Shown here: positions 1 to 6,900 of the stretch, one piece after another
Position numbering within the stretch: the stretch's first letter is position 1
How the letters are laid out: each line of letters opens with the position of its first letter
Assembly: GCA_017472105.1 (NCBI GenBank)
Contig: JAFUQY010000268.1
Coordinates: 1-18,047 of the forward strand
DNA length: 18,047 bases
Origin: Clostridia bacterium
GTDB lineage: Bacteria; Bacillota_A; Clostridia; Oscillospirales; CAG-272
Direction: 5' to 3'
Notes under the pieces: model-generated
The model's input: the letters and a program-made list of their open reading frames with translations, nothing else
Told to the model about the DNA's origin: nothing
Databases searched by the model: none
Translations under genes and position numbers: made by a program

Positions 1-575
1 ACGATGACGGTTTTGCCGAGCCGGTTGATTTTCATCAGAAGGCTCATGATTTCAAAGGACATTTTCGGGTCAAGGTTGCCCGTCGGTTCGTCCGCAATGA
101 TGACCTTCGGGTTGTTGGCGAGTGCTCTTGCGAGAACGACACGCTGCTGTTCACCGCCGGAGATTTCATGCGGGAACACGTCCTGCTTGCCGGTGAGGTT
201 GACGGTGTTGAGGATTGCGGGAACGCGGCGTGCGATTTTCTTCCGCGGTGTGCCGACGACTTCCATCGCGAATGCGACGTTTTCGAACACGGTTTTCTTC
301 GGGAAGAGGCGGAAATCCTGGAACACAACGCCAAGCTCGCGGCGGTAGTACGGCACACGCAGATCGGACATGTTCGCGAGGTCAAAATTTCCTACGGTGA
401 GCTTGCCCGAGCTGATGCGTTCTTCCCGGAGGAGCAGCTTCATCAGCGTCGTTTTGCCGGCACCCGAGTGACCCACGATGAACACGAACTCGCCCTCGTC
501 GATGTGCAGATTCACACCCTTGAGTGCCATCGTCCCGTTCGGGTAGGCTTTTTTTACGTTTACGAAATCAATCAT
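1..575 (-). CDS. ftsE: Cell division ATP-binding protein FtsE (3' end outside window)
   Basis: This is the ATPase half of the FtsEX ABC complex, which sits at the inner face of the membrane and couples ATP hydrolysis to activation of peptidoglycan hydrolases at division or elongation sites. The visible 191 residues begin MIDFVNVKKAYPNGTMALKG. They contain a Walker A motif GHSGAGKTT (residues 35-43), a Q-loop (VVFQDFRLFP, 84-92), the ABC signature ISGGEQQR (138-145) and Walker B plus D-loop VIIADEPTGNLD (158-169). The stretch TLMKLLLREERISSGKL after Walker A is typical of FtsE rather than of LolD or MacB. The start at 575 is supported by AAAGGA seven bases upstream. The gene leaves the window before the H-loop His; ftsX would be expected next, beyond base 1. 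The family call is firm. Confidence 0.93.
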   Translation of the reverse strand, partial: MIDFVNVKKAYPNGTMALKGVNLHIDEGEFVFIVGHSGAGKTTLMKLLLREERISSGKLTVGNFDLANMSDLRVPYYRRELGVVFQDFRLFPKKTVFENVAFAMEVVGTPRKKIARRVPAILNTVNLTGKQDVFPHEISGGEQQRVVLARALANNPKVIIADEPTGNLDPKMSFEIMSLLMKINRLGKTVI

Positions 576-772
576 AGAGTTCCTTTCTCGCGCTCCGGAA
601 ACCTGTGACGAATCCCCGGAAACCGCGCGGAAAAATGCTGCCGTTTTTATTGCGGACTGCACAACACGGCATGGTGAAGAGCACCCGCAATACAGGTATA
701 ACGACAGTTTACTATCGGATTTTTTGTACTTTTTGTATAAATTTTATGTACAAAGCGCAATAAAAACACTGA

Positions 773-802
773 GGGAACAGAATCTTTGACGAAACTGTTC
801 CC
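773..802 (-). terminator. Inverted repeat, possible terminator of the CdaR-like gene
   Basis: GGGAACAG (773-780) and CTGTTCCC (795-802) form a perfect 8-bp stem with a 14-base loop about 100 bases after the stop at 903. On the minus strand the stem is followed, after four to five bases, by GTTTTTATT, so the T-tract is offset. It also lies just downstream of a possible -10 box (817-825), so it could instead be the start of the ftsE leader transcript. Confidence 0.35.
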
Positions 803-816
803 CTGATGCATTTCAT

Positions 817-825
817 ATTATATCA
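817..825 (-). promoter_or_regulatory. Possible extended -10 promoter element for ftsE
   Basis: On the minus strand the sequence reads TGATATAAT, a TGnTATAAT extended -10 box. No good -35 hexamer is visible at 16-18 bp, which is tolerated in extended -10 promoters. Direction and position fit ftsE. Confidence is low because the flanks are AT-rich. Confidence 0.35.
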
Positions 826-902
826 GAAAACCACGGAAAATTCTACTGGCAAAATGCCGAATAATCGTGAACATTATCTGAATATTTAATTATATTGAAG
901 GA

Positions 903-1988
903 TCAATACTTGACGGGCTTGGTGGTGAGGTATCTCTTGACCATGAGCGCAACCTTGAAGGTGATGGCGTGGTCGAATTCTCTCAGGTCAAGACCGGTGA
1001 GCTTGCGGATCTTTTCGAGACGGTAAACGAGGGTATTTCTGTGAACGAAGAGCTTTCTGGAAGTTTCGGAAACGTTGAGGTTGTTCTCGAAGAAGCACTG
1101 GATGGTCATGAGGGTTTCGCGGTCCAGAGAATCGAGGGAGCCGTTCTTGAAGACTTCCTGAAGGAACATTTCGCAGAGCGTGGTGGGAAGCTGATAAATC
1201 AGACGGCCGATACCGAGGTTTTCGTAGGAGATGATATTCTTTTCGGTGTCGAATACCTTGCCGACTTCGAACGCAACCTGCGCTTCCTTGTAGGAGCGGG
1301 CGAGATCCTTGATGTTGTCAACAACGGTACCGATACCGATGGAAACCTTCACGTAGAATTCGGAATTGAGCGTATCCGCGATGGACTTTGCGATCTTTTC
1401 GATTTCCTTGATGTCGGTATTGGGCTTGACTTCCTTGACGAGGACGATGTCCTGCTCGCCGGTGGAGATGACGTAGTCCTTGTTCTTGTCCGGGAAGATG
1501 TTCTGAACCATATCAAAGGAGAGAACGTCGGACTTGGAATGGAACTTAATCAGGAATACGACACGGGTTTCCTCCGCGTTGAAGCGCAGCTCCTTGGACT
1601 TGATGTAGATATCGCTCGGGAGGATGTTGTCCAGAATGATGTTCTTGATGAAGGAATTCTTGTCGTACTTTTCATCATAGAGGTTCTTGATGTTGGAGAG
1701 AGATACGGCGAGGATGGTTGCGATCTTTTCCGCGTACTTGTCCTCTCCTTCGATGAAGACGATGTATTCCCACTTGGAACCCGCTCCGATGGGCTTGTAG
1801 GTATAGCCGCTCGAGGTGATGGCATCGGATGTATAAGCAAGCTCGTCGCGAACACCCTGTCTCATTTCTCCGATCTTGACAAGTTCGCTGCATGCGATGA
1901 TTACGCCGTTGTCGTCGATCACGCCGATTACGCGGTCCACGGCATCCCTCATCTGATGAATGATACCCTGAAATAGACGATTTGACAT
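903..1988 (-). CDS. CdaR/PucR-family transcriptional regulator
   Basis: A 361-residue DNA-binding regulator of the CdaR (sugar diacid regulator)/PucR type. The C-terminus carries the family's helix-turn-helix: FFENNLNVSETSRKLFVHRN followed by TLVYRLEKIRKLTGLDLREF (about residues 302-341). The middle part, YVKVSIGIGTVVDNIKDLARSYKEA (about 213-237), matches the degenerate GGDEF-like domain usual in these proteins. The N-terminal 130 residues look like a small-molecule sensing domain (GVIDDNGVIIACSE). Such regulators often respond to organic acids or sugar-derived ligands, but the ligand cannot be told here and no catabolic operon is adjacent. The start is supported by GGAAGGGG nine bases upstream and a TTGAAA-17-TAAAAT promoter at 2043-2071. 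The gene appears monocistronic. Confidence 0.85.
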   Translation of the reverse strand: MSNRLFQGIIHQMRDAVDRVIGVIDDNGVIIACSELVKIGEMRQGVRDELAYTSDAITSSGYTYKPIGAGSKWEYIVFIEGEDKYAEKIATILAVSLSNIKNLYDEKYDKNSFIKNIILDNILPSDIYIKSKELRFNAEETRVVFLIKFHSKSDVLSFDMVQNIFPDKNKDYVISTGEQDIVLVKEVKPNTDIKEIEKIAKSIADTLNSEFYVKVSIGIGTVVDNIKDLARSYKEAQVAFEVGKVFDTEKNIISYENLGIGRLIYQLPTTLCEMFLQEVFKNGSLDSLDRETLMTIQCFFENNLNVSETSRKLFVHRNTLVYRLEKIRKLTGLDLREFDHAITFKVALMVKRYLTTKPVKY

Positions 1989-2042
1989 ATGCTGCCCCTT
2001 CCATTACTTATAATTTTTATGTCATTGTTAATACTACACTAT

Positions 2043-2071
2043 ATTTTACATTATAATTTGTAATTTTTCAA
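2043..2071 (-). promoter_or_regulatory. SigA-type promoter of the CdaR-like regulator
   Basis: On the minus strand, TTGAAA (2066-2071) and TAAAAT (2043-2048) are separated by exactly 17 bp, about 55 bases upstream of the start codon at 1988. The flanks are very AT-rich, so chance matches are possible. Confidence 0.6.
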
Positions 2072-2196
2072 TAGGGAATTGAGGATTTTTTATAGAAATT
2101 TCGAATTTTTTTCGCATTTCATCATCTTTTTGACAATGCGGGCGGGAATTTCTTCCAGTTAATGGCAATATCGGCTCCCATGCCGCCGGATTTTCG

Positions 2197-2239
2197 GAAA
2201 AACAGAAACCCGGCACACTCTGTTTCGGAGAATGCCGGG
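2197..2239 (-). terminator. Rho-independent terminator of the membrane-protein gene
   Basis: CCCGGCA (2209-2215) pairs with TGCCGGG (2233-2239); an inner CTC/GAG can extend the stem. On the minus strand the hairpin is followed by TTTCTGTTTTT. It starts 15 bases after the stop codon at 2254. Confidence 0.8.
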
Positions 2240-2253
2240 CTGGGAAAACGGAA

Positions 2254-2712
2254 TTATTTCTTGTAGAGAATGATGGTGTAGATGTAGTACACCGCAAAGA
2301 GCACGCTGACGATCACGGTCATGGTGTAGAACAGGACGGGCACACCGCGGAACCGGTCGTAGAACATCACGGTCACGAAGAGGTAGAGTGCGAGTGCGCT
2401 GATCATGGCGGGCGTCATGTATTGCGCGGAGGTGTCAATCTTCTTTACCAGCGTTACGGCGAGATATGCGAGGGAAAGCACGAGGCATGCGCCGAAGACG
2501 ATCTGGAGCACGGGCAGCAGGGTTTCATGGAAGAAAAATTCGCGGTTCGCCTCGCTCCTGACAAAGTCAAAGAGGGATCCTACGATAATATCCGCCAGAA
2601 TGATGATGAGAATACGGGAGAGAACGATTCTGCCCGCTTCATTCTTGGAAAGGGACGCCATTTTGTTTGCGCCCGCTGCTGCGTTCGTTTTGGTCATTTT
2701 CGCCATATTCAT
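2254..2712 (-). CDS. Small four-helix membrane protein of unknown function
   Basis: A 152-residue protein that I do not recognise. After a polar, basic N-terminus (about 28 residues) there are four hydrophobic segments: about 29-50 (VLSRILIIILADIIVGSLF), 66-89, 100-117 and 124-149 (VLFYTMTVIVSVLFAVYYIY). It ends in KK, so it is probably an inner-membrane protein. The reading frame extends upstream to 2844, but that part overlaps the end of rsmE and looks non-native, so I place the start at the MNMAKMTK methionine (2712); 2706 is also possible. Neither has a good ribosome binding site. A strong AAAGGAG at 2751-2757 instead fits an ATG at 2740 in another frame, so the start is uncertain. It lies 94 bases after rsmE on the same strand and is probably co-transcribed with it. 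Confidence 0.65.
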   Translation of the reverse strand: MNMAKMTKTNAAAGANKMASLSKNEAGRIVLSRILIIILADIIVGSLFDFVRSEANREFFFHETLLPVLQIVFGACLVLSLAYLAVTLVKKIDTSAQYMTPAMISALALYLFVTVMFYDRFRGVPVLFYTMTVIVSVLFAVYYIYTIILYKK

Positions 2713-2806
2713 ACACGACAAGCCGCCGGGTCTTCCCCATTGAGCGGCTGCTCCTTTCAAATGTGCAGATGGATCTATGGATAAGGAAATTCCTGTGGAC
2801 AGGGGT

Positions 2807-3550
2807 TCAGAGCTCGTACCTGCAAGAGAGGCAGGAGAGCACAAAGGGTGCTGCGGTTTCGGTGCGGAGGATGCGTCTGCCGAGTCCGGTCAGTTTCATG
2901 CCGTGCTCTTTTGCGAGGGCTGCTTCCTCTTCTTCAAATCCGCCTTCGGGTCCGATCATGACGGCCGCCGTTTTCGGAGACGGGACTTCGTCGAAGAGTC
3001 CGGGAAGGGGTTTTGTGCCGCCGGCTTCGTAGCAGAAGAGCGGAAGATCACACAAAGCGGCTTCCGTCACGGCGTCTCTGAGAAGAATCGGCTCGCGCAC
3101 GGTCGGGATCACTGCCCTGCCGCACTGTTTTGCCGCCTCATAGACGATCCGCTGCCAGCGTTCGGTCTTTTTGCGGTAGTCGGATTTCTCCAGCTTTACG
3201 GTGCACCGGGACGTGATGACGGGAACGAACTGTACCGCTCCAAGCTCCGTTGCCTTCTGTAAAACCGTGTCAAACCGGTCGCCCTTGACGAGTGCCTGAT
3301 AAACGGTCACGCGGTAGGGCGGCTCATTTTCGGACATGCGGGAGGAGTGTACATCAAGCGTCACGCTCTGCCCGGTTTCCCGTACCGTTGTTTCGTATTC
3401 GGTCCCGTTTTCATCGCAGACGGTCACGTGCTCGCCCGGCTTCATCCGAAGAACGCGGGTGATGTGCGCGGCGTCGTCCCCTGTGACGGTGATGACCGTG
3501 CCGTTTTCATCGGCGGTGATCTGGGATGCGGTCACGAAAAATCTCGGCAT
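2807..3550 (-). CDS. rsmE: 16S rRNA (uracil-1498-N3)-methyltransferase RsmE
   Basis: A 247-residue SPOUT-class methyltransferase that uses SAM to methylate N3 of U1498 in 16S rRNA, acting on the 30S subunit. The N-terminal PUA-like domain shows HITRVLRMKPGEHVTVCD (29-46). The catalytic part shows KGDRFDTVLQKATELGAVQF (89-108), ERWQRIVYEAAKQCGR (130-145), and the SAM-binding knot MIGPEGGFEEEE (198-209) and LGRRILRTETAAPFVLS (223-239). Length is normal for the family. The start has AAAGGA nine bases upstream. A consensus promoter lies 66-94 bases upstream. The usual partner prmA is not adjacent; the next gene downstream is the small membrane protein. Confidence 0.95.
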   Translation of the reverse strand: MPRFFVTASQITADENGTVITVTGDDAAHITRVLRMKPGEHVTVCDENGTEYETTVRETGQSVTLDVHSSRMSENEPPYRVTVYQALVKGDRFDTVLQKATELGAVQFVPVITSRCTVKLEKSDYRKKTERWQRIVYEAAKQCGRAVIPTVREPILLRDAVTEAALCDLPLFCYEAGGTKPLPGLFDEVPSPKTAAVMIGPEGGFEEEEAALAKEHGMKLTGLGRRILRTETAAPFVLSCLSCRYEL

Positions 3551-3605
3551 GGCAGATGTCCTTTTTGCATGGTGTTTAAAAATGAGCGCAATAATCCTTT
3601 TTTAC

Positions 3606-3617
3606 ATACCCGGGTAT
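3606..3617. promoter_or_regulatory. 12-bp palindrome at the rsmE transcription start (possible operator)
   Basis: ATACCCGGGTAT is a perfect 12-bp palindrome. It overlaps the last two bases of the rsmE -10 box and the predicted transcription start, where a repressor could block initiation. No second copy was noticed in the window, and no specific regulator is implied. Confidence 0.4.
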
Positions 3618-3644
3618 TATAGCACAGAAAATCCGATTTGTCAA
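3616..3644 (-). promoter_or_regulatory. Consensus SigA promoter of rsmE
   Basis: On the minus strand, TTGACA (3639-3644), a 17-bp spacer and TATAAT (3616-3621) match the housekeeping consensus at every position. A TG at -15/-14 (TGCTATAAT) adds an extended -10. The expected transcription start is near 3609, about 58 bases before the rsmE ATG. Confidence 0.9.
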
Positions 3645-3733
3645 ACCGTTTTCCACGCTTTTTTCCGGATTTCTCCATTCTATTCCGCCGTCATCGCAGG
3701 AATTTACAAATTATTCACAATTATTCCGTCCCA

Positions 3734-4810
3734 TCAGCGCCAGAACAGGGGAATTTCCTTCCAGACGCCGCCTTCCATAGCCGCTTCGTGCGCGATGAGC
3801 CCGGGAACGGACATATCCATGGCGCGGACGACGTCGATGGGAGGCTTGGTATCGTTGATGACGGAATCGAGAAAATCGCGGACGAGGTAGTATTCGCTGG
3901 TGCCGTGACCGCCGAGCTTTGCCTCCGCCGGTGCATTCGGATCGGACGCCGAGACCTTCATGGGAACGCATTCCGTGTCTTCGCCTTCAATATATTTCAG
4001 ACCGACGTTGTCGTAGCGTGTCCGTCCGCTCTCGAGGCATCCCTTCGTACCGTAGACGGAGTAGGTGCAGAGCGGTGTTTTGCGTGTGGCAACGGACGAG
4101 CGGCAGACCTTGATCGTGGCTCCCTTTTTGGTTCTGAAAAGTCCGACCTGCATGTCGATGAAGCCGGCGCCCTCGTGCGGGAGGATGGTTGCGCGGTTTC
4201 CGGATGCGGTGCAGGATACGATGTAATCATCAGGCATGAGCTGGAGAAGCGGACCGAGACTGTGGGAGCAGTAATGCAGGGGCGCACGGTGGACTCTCCA
4301 CTTCTCTTCCCCGGTTTCGGCGTCGATGATGAGGTCGCGGATTTCGTGGACGTAGTCGGCTTCGGCGTAGTAGATATCACCGAGCTTGCCGGCATCCGCC
4401 ATTGCCTTCCATTCGAGTGCAAAATGCATGTAGCAGCAGTTTTCCGCCATCATGTACTTGCGGTCGTGGGTACGTACGGCGTTGAAGATGCGTTCACATC
4501 CCTCGAGCGTGGAGGCGGCGGTGACTTCGGAGAGCACGTGGCATCCGGCTTCGATGGCGTCGACGACTTCGTCCGCGTGATACGGCATGGGCGTTCCGAG
4601 CACGACGATGTCGCATCCGCTCCCGATGAAATTGCCGTAGTCGGTGAAGAGCGCGGTGTCAGCGAGTCCGTAGTCCCGTCCGTGCTTCGCGAGCTTTTCT
4701 TCGTTCGTGTCGCAGAGCGCGGTGACCTCGGTCAGGGGATTCTTCGTGAAGATGTTCCCGTAAGCCGTGCCGCGTCCGATGCCGACCAGACCTACCCTGA
4801 GTTTTTTCAT
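3734..4810 (-). CDS. Gfo/Idh/MocA-family protein, GH109-like, lacking the catalytic Lys
   Basis: A 358-residue NAD(P)-binding protein. The Rossmann fold starts at KLRVGLVGIGRGTAYGNIF (3-21), and VVLGTPMPYHAD (69-80) is the usual second nucleotide-binding segment. Sugar dehydrogenases of this family have an EKP motif with a catalytic Lys; here the position reads SEVTAAS (94-100), so Lys is absent. Other segments resemble GH109-type NAD-dependent glycosidases as I remember them: AENCCY (122-127), DYVHEIRDLI (152-161), and WRVHRAPLHYCSHSLGPLL (171-189) with a His at 183. A redox-neutral glycosidase or epimerase-like role is therefore as likely as a simple dehydrogenase; the substrate is unknown. 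There is no signal peptide, so it is probably cytoplasmic. AGGAGG lies eight bases before the ATG. It appears monocistronic. Confidence 0.85.
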   Translation of the reverse strand: MKKLRVGLVGIGRGTAYGNIFTKNPLTEVTALCDTNEEKLAKHGRDYGLADTALFTDYGNFIGSGCDIVVLGTPMPYHADEVVDAIEAGCHVLSEVTAASTLEGCERIFNAVRTHDRKYMMAENCCYMHFALEWKAMADAGKLGDIYYAEADYVHEIRDLIIDAETGEEKWRVHRAPLHYCSHSLGPLLQLMPDDYIVSCTASGNRATILPHEGAGFIDMQVGLFRTKKGATIKVCRSSVATRKTPLCTYSVYGTKGCLESGRTRYDNVGLKYIEGEDTECVPMKVSASDPNAPAEAKLGGHGTSEYYLVRDFLDSVINDTKPPIDVVRAMDMSVPGLIAHEAAMEGGVWKEIPLFWR

Positions 4811-4877
4811 GACAGTGTCCTCCTGTGGTGTGGTTTTTTATAGGTTGTATATATCCGCAATCGCGCGTGCAGTTTAT

Positions 4878-4974
4878 GCCTCATCCACCACCGCATTTTC
4901 TCCGGAAAATACGGCGGTCCCCCTTCCCCATCACGTTGGTACGGTTTTGATTCTTCGTACATACAGGGGAAGGC
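4878..4974 (+). repeat. Palindromic intergenic repeat, copy 1
   Basis: In order: GCCTCATCC (4878-4886), an AT-core hairpin (4891-4914; CCG, ATTTTC, then GAAAAT, CGG), CCCTTCCCC (4921-4929) and GGGGAAGGC (4966-4974). The same parts in the same order occur inverted at 5076-5165. The GCCTCATCC and CCTTCCCC/GGGGAAGG blocks recall a short repeat common in gut Clostridia genomes. It contains no open reading frame of interest. Confidence 0.7.
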
Positions 4975-5075
4975 TTCCTGAATTTCACGTCCCGCAGTCC
5001 TACGGGCATTCCGGGTGATTTACCGTAATATTACGCTTTATATTCGGCAATGCTGCGGGATGAACAATCCAATAT

Positions 5076-5165
5076 GCCTTCCCCCGCAGGTATGAACGGT
5101 TTCAGTCCGCCTGACGGTGCGGGGAAGGTGGCACGATTTTTTCAAAAAATCGTGACGGATGAGGC
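5076..5165 (-). repeat. Palindromic intergenic repeat, copy 2 (inverted)
   Basis: Read on the minus strand: GCCTCATCC (5157-5165), a perfect 11-bp hairpin CACGATTTTTT/AAAAAATCGTG with a one-base loop (5132-5154), CCACCTTCCCCGCA (5118-5131) and, at the far end, TGCGGGGGAAGGC (5076-5088). The last two blocks are inverted repeats of each other. It is the inverted mate of the copy at 4878-4974, with about 100 bases between. Together they could fold into a large cruciform or transcript hairpin between the divergent oxidoreductase and uracil permease genes. Confidence 0.75.
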
Positions 5166-5335
5166 GTGATAATTCCCATGAGGTGTGCTCTCACAGTGTA
5201 ATTCCGGGTATATACTTTTCCACCCCATTCTACCGCATATTTATGAACATTCCCCATCGCATCCGTGACGGATGTGTGAACTGCATAAAATTCCGCAAAT
5301 CGTGAAAAAATTATGAAGATTTATCCCTGAATTCA
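5166..5335. other. Intergenic stretch upstream of the uracil permease promoter
   Basis: No gene is seen. The only structured part is a 7-1-7 palindrome, CATCCGT-G-ACGGATG (5260-5274), whose arms resemble the GACGGATG end of the adjacent repeat; it may be a repeat remnant or an operator. Confidence 0.4.
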
Positions 5336-5365
5336 TTGACAAACCGCGTCCGGCTGTGCTATACT
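5336..5365 (+). promoter_or_regulatory. Promoter of the uracil permease
   Basis: TTGACA (5336-5341), an 18-bp spacer and TATACT (5360-5365), preceded by TG at the extended -10 position (TGCTATACT). Transcription should start near 5372, giving a leader of about 128 bases that contains the attenuator. Confidence 0.85.
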
Positions 5366-5379
5366 AAGTCGATATCACG

Positions 5380-5458
5380 CGAACATCCGGCGATCCGTGC
5401 GGATCTGCAAGGTCTGACGCAGAATACACCGAACCTTGCCGCCGGTAAGGCTTTTTTT
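5380..5458 (+). promoter_or_regulatory. Transcription attenuator leader of the uracil permease gene
   Basis: The leader can form two exclusive structures. The terminator is CCTTGCC (5434-5440), loop GCC, GGTAAGG (5444-5450), then seven T (5452-5458). The antiterminator pairs GCAAGGT (5407-5413) with ACCTTGC (5433-5439), which takes the 5' arm of the terminator. An upstream hairpin, GCGATCC/GGATC(T)GC (5390-5408), overlaps the antiterminator's first two bases and could act as anti-antiterminator. In Firmicutes pyrimidine genes this layout is usually run by PyrR with UMP, but I could not match the PyrR-binding loop consensus, so the effector is open. Confidence 0.75.
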
Positions 5459-5499
5459 ATGGCATCGCGCGACAAATACAAAAATTCTCGGAGGAAGTT

Positions 5500-6846
5500 A
5501 TGAAACTTTTCTACCAGCCCAGCGATAAGCCGAAATTCAGTCAGCTCATCGTCTTCGCAATCCAGCAGCTTCTCGCAATCATGGCTGCAACCCTGGTCGT
5601 ACCGGTCATCATCGGCAACGGCATGGCTCCCGCAGCGGCACTGTTCGGCGCAGGTGCCGGTACCCTTGTTTATGTCCTGTTCACCCAGAAGAAAAGCCCC
5701 GTATTCCTCGGTTCTTCCTTCGCATTCCTCGGCTCGATGGCTGCCGCATTTGCAGGTGCCGCATCCACAGCCGTCGGTTATATCGGCCTGATCCTCGGTG
5801 CAGTTTTCGCGGGTCTCGTTTACGTCGTCATCGCGATCGCCGTCAGATTCGCAGGCGTTGAATGGCTGAACAAGCTCATGCCCGCGGTTGTTATCGGTCC
5901 CACCGTCGCCATCATCGGTCTCTCCCTCGCAGGAAACGCAGTCGGCGACCTTCAGAAGACCGCAAATCCCGAAGCGAGCGTTCATCTCTGCATCCTCGTC
6001 GGTCTTGTAACCCTGTTCGCAACCATCCTCTGCTCCACCTTCGGCAAGAAGATGGCGCGTCTGATTCCCTTCATCATCGGTATCCTCTGCGGCTACGCGG
6101 TTGCGGCTGTCTTCACGATCATCGGCACAGCGACCGGCAACGCATCCCTCCAGATTCTCAACACCGCCGCATTTGCAGCACTGGTTGAAGGCGGCGTCGG
6201 TCTGCACACCTTCTTCGCGGTTCCCGAATTCACCTTCATGACCGCGTTCGGCGGCTTCGGTGAGCTGACTGCGGAATACGTCGGCACCATCGCCGTTGCG
6301 TACATTCCCGTTGCGTTCGTTGTCTTCGCGGAACACGTTGCCGACCACAAGAACATTTCTTCCATCATCGAACACGACCTGCTTGAAGATCCCGGTCTGT
6401 CCCGCACCCTTCTCGGTGACGGCGTCGGCTCCATGGTCGGTGCGTTCTTCGGCGGCTGTCCCAACACCACCTACGGCGAATCCGTTGCATGCGTGGCAAT
6501 CACCGGCAATGCATCCGTGGCAACCATCATCACCACCGCAGTTCTCGCGATTCTGATTTCCTTCCTGTCTCCCTTCGTGGCGTTCGTCAACTCCATTCCC
6601 GCATGCGTGATGGGCGGCGTGTGCATTGCGCTCTACGGCTTCATCGCGGTATCCGGTCTGAAGATGATCCAGAAGGTTGACCTCGAGCAGAACAACAACC
6701 TCTTCGTTGTATCCACCATCCTCATCTGCGGTATCGGCGGCCTCTCCGTCACCTTCGGCAAGGTCACCATCACCTCCATCGCAACCGCGCTCATCCTCGG
6801 CATTATTGTGAACATTGTTCTCAACCGGGAGAAGAAGAGCAAGTAA
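5500..6846 (+). CDS. uraA: Uracil permease (NCS2/UraA family)
   Basis: A 448-residue integral membrane transporter of the nucleobase-cation symporter-2 family, importing uracil, probably with protons. About 12-14 hydrophobic segments span the length. The substrate-site regions are visible: TM3-like SPVFLGSSFAFLGSM (66-80), VVFAEHVADHKNISSI (274-289) with the family Glu at 278, and FFGGCPNTTYGESVA (316-330) with the second conserved Glu at 327. NTTYGE favours uracil permeases over xanthine/urate members of the family. The ATG has GGAGGA five bases upstream. The gene is monocistronic, with its own promoter, an attenuator leader and a strong terminator. Regulation by pyrimidine supply is inferred from the attenuator. 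The symbol could equally be pyrP. Confidence 0.92.
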   Translation: MKLFYQPSDKPKFSQLIVFAIQQLLAIMAATLVVPVIIGNGMAPAAALFGAGAGTLVYVLFTQKKSPVFLGSSFAFLGSMAAAFAGAASTAVGYIGLILGAVFAGLVYVVIAIAVRFAGVEWLNKLMPAVVIGPTVAIIGLSLAGNAVGDLQKTANPEASVHLCILVGLVTLFATILCSTFGKKMARLIPFIIGILCGYAVAAVFTIIGTATGNASLQILNTAAFAALVEGGVGLHTFFAVPEFTFMTAFGGFGELTAEYVGTIAVAYIPVAFVVFAEHVADHKNISSIIEHDLLEDPGLSRTLLGDGVGSMVGAFFGGCPNTTYGESVACVAITGNASVATIITTAVLAILISFLSPFVAFVNSIPACVMGGVCIALYGFIAVSGLKMIQKVDLEQNNNLFVVSTILICGIGGLSVTFGKVTITSIATALILGIIVNIVLNREKKSK

Positions 6847-6858
6847 AACAGCATAATA

Positions 6859-6897
6859 AAACCGGAGTTTGGGTTGATGCCTGAACTCCGGTTTTTG
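6859..6897 (+). terminator. Bidirectional rho-independent terminator after uracil permease
   Basis: AAACCGGAGTT (6859-6869) pairs with AACTCCGGTTT (6884-6894) in an 11-bp stem; TTTTT follows on the plus strand and TTTTATTAT on the minus strand. It starts 13 bases after the permease stop codon and can also end transcripts from the convergent RAYT gene. Confidence 0.92.
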
Positions 6898-6900
6898 TGT

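Larger units (their letters stand above)
576..902. other. Intergenic region upstream of ftsE, no gene
   Basis: This is 327 bases of AT-rich DNA between the stop of the CdaR-like regulator and the ftsE start. I see no coding region. It holds an extended -10 element reading towards ftsE and an inverted repeat, both listed separately. A promoter at the element would give an ftsE leader of about 230 bases. Confidence 0.6.

Noticed and set aside
969..1976. 335-codon plus-strand frame opposite the CdaR-like gene
   Set aside because: It is an acid-rich antisense translation without start signals; the minus-strand gene explains the region.
3638..4843. Long plus-strand open frame (about 400 codons) opposite the Gfo/Idh/MocA gene
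   Set aside because: It is antisense to a gene with clear family motifs and a ribosome binding site; its translation has no recognisable domain and it arises from the GC-rich codon pattern.
5380..5413. PyrR-binding element in the uracil permease leader
   Set aside because: ATCCGGCGA matches the first half of the consensus, but the pairing GG half is missing; GATCC-GTGC-GGATC has the stem but not the loop. I did not call it PyrR-specific.
5372..5499. Purine or other known riboswitch
   Set aside because: No conserved core of the riboswitch classes I know is visible; only the attenuator pairings can be supported.
5359..6375. 338-codon minus-strand frame opposite the uracil permease
   Set aside because: It is a Cys/Asp/Glu-rich antisense artefact; the plus strand has promoter, leader, ribosome binding site and transporter motifs.
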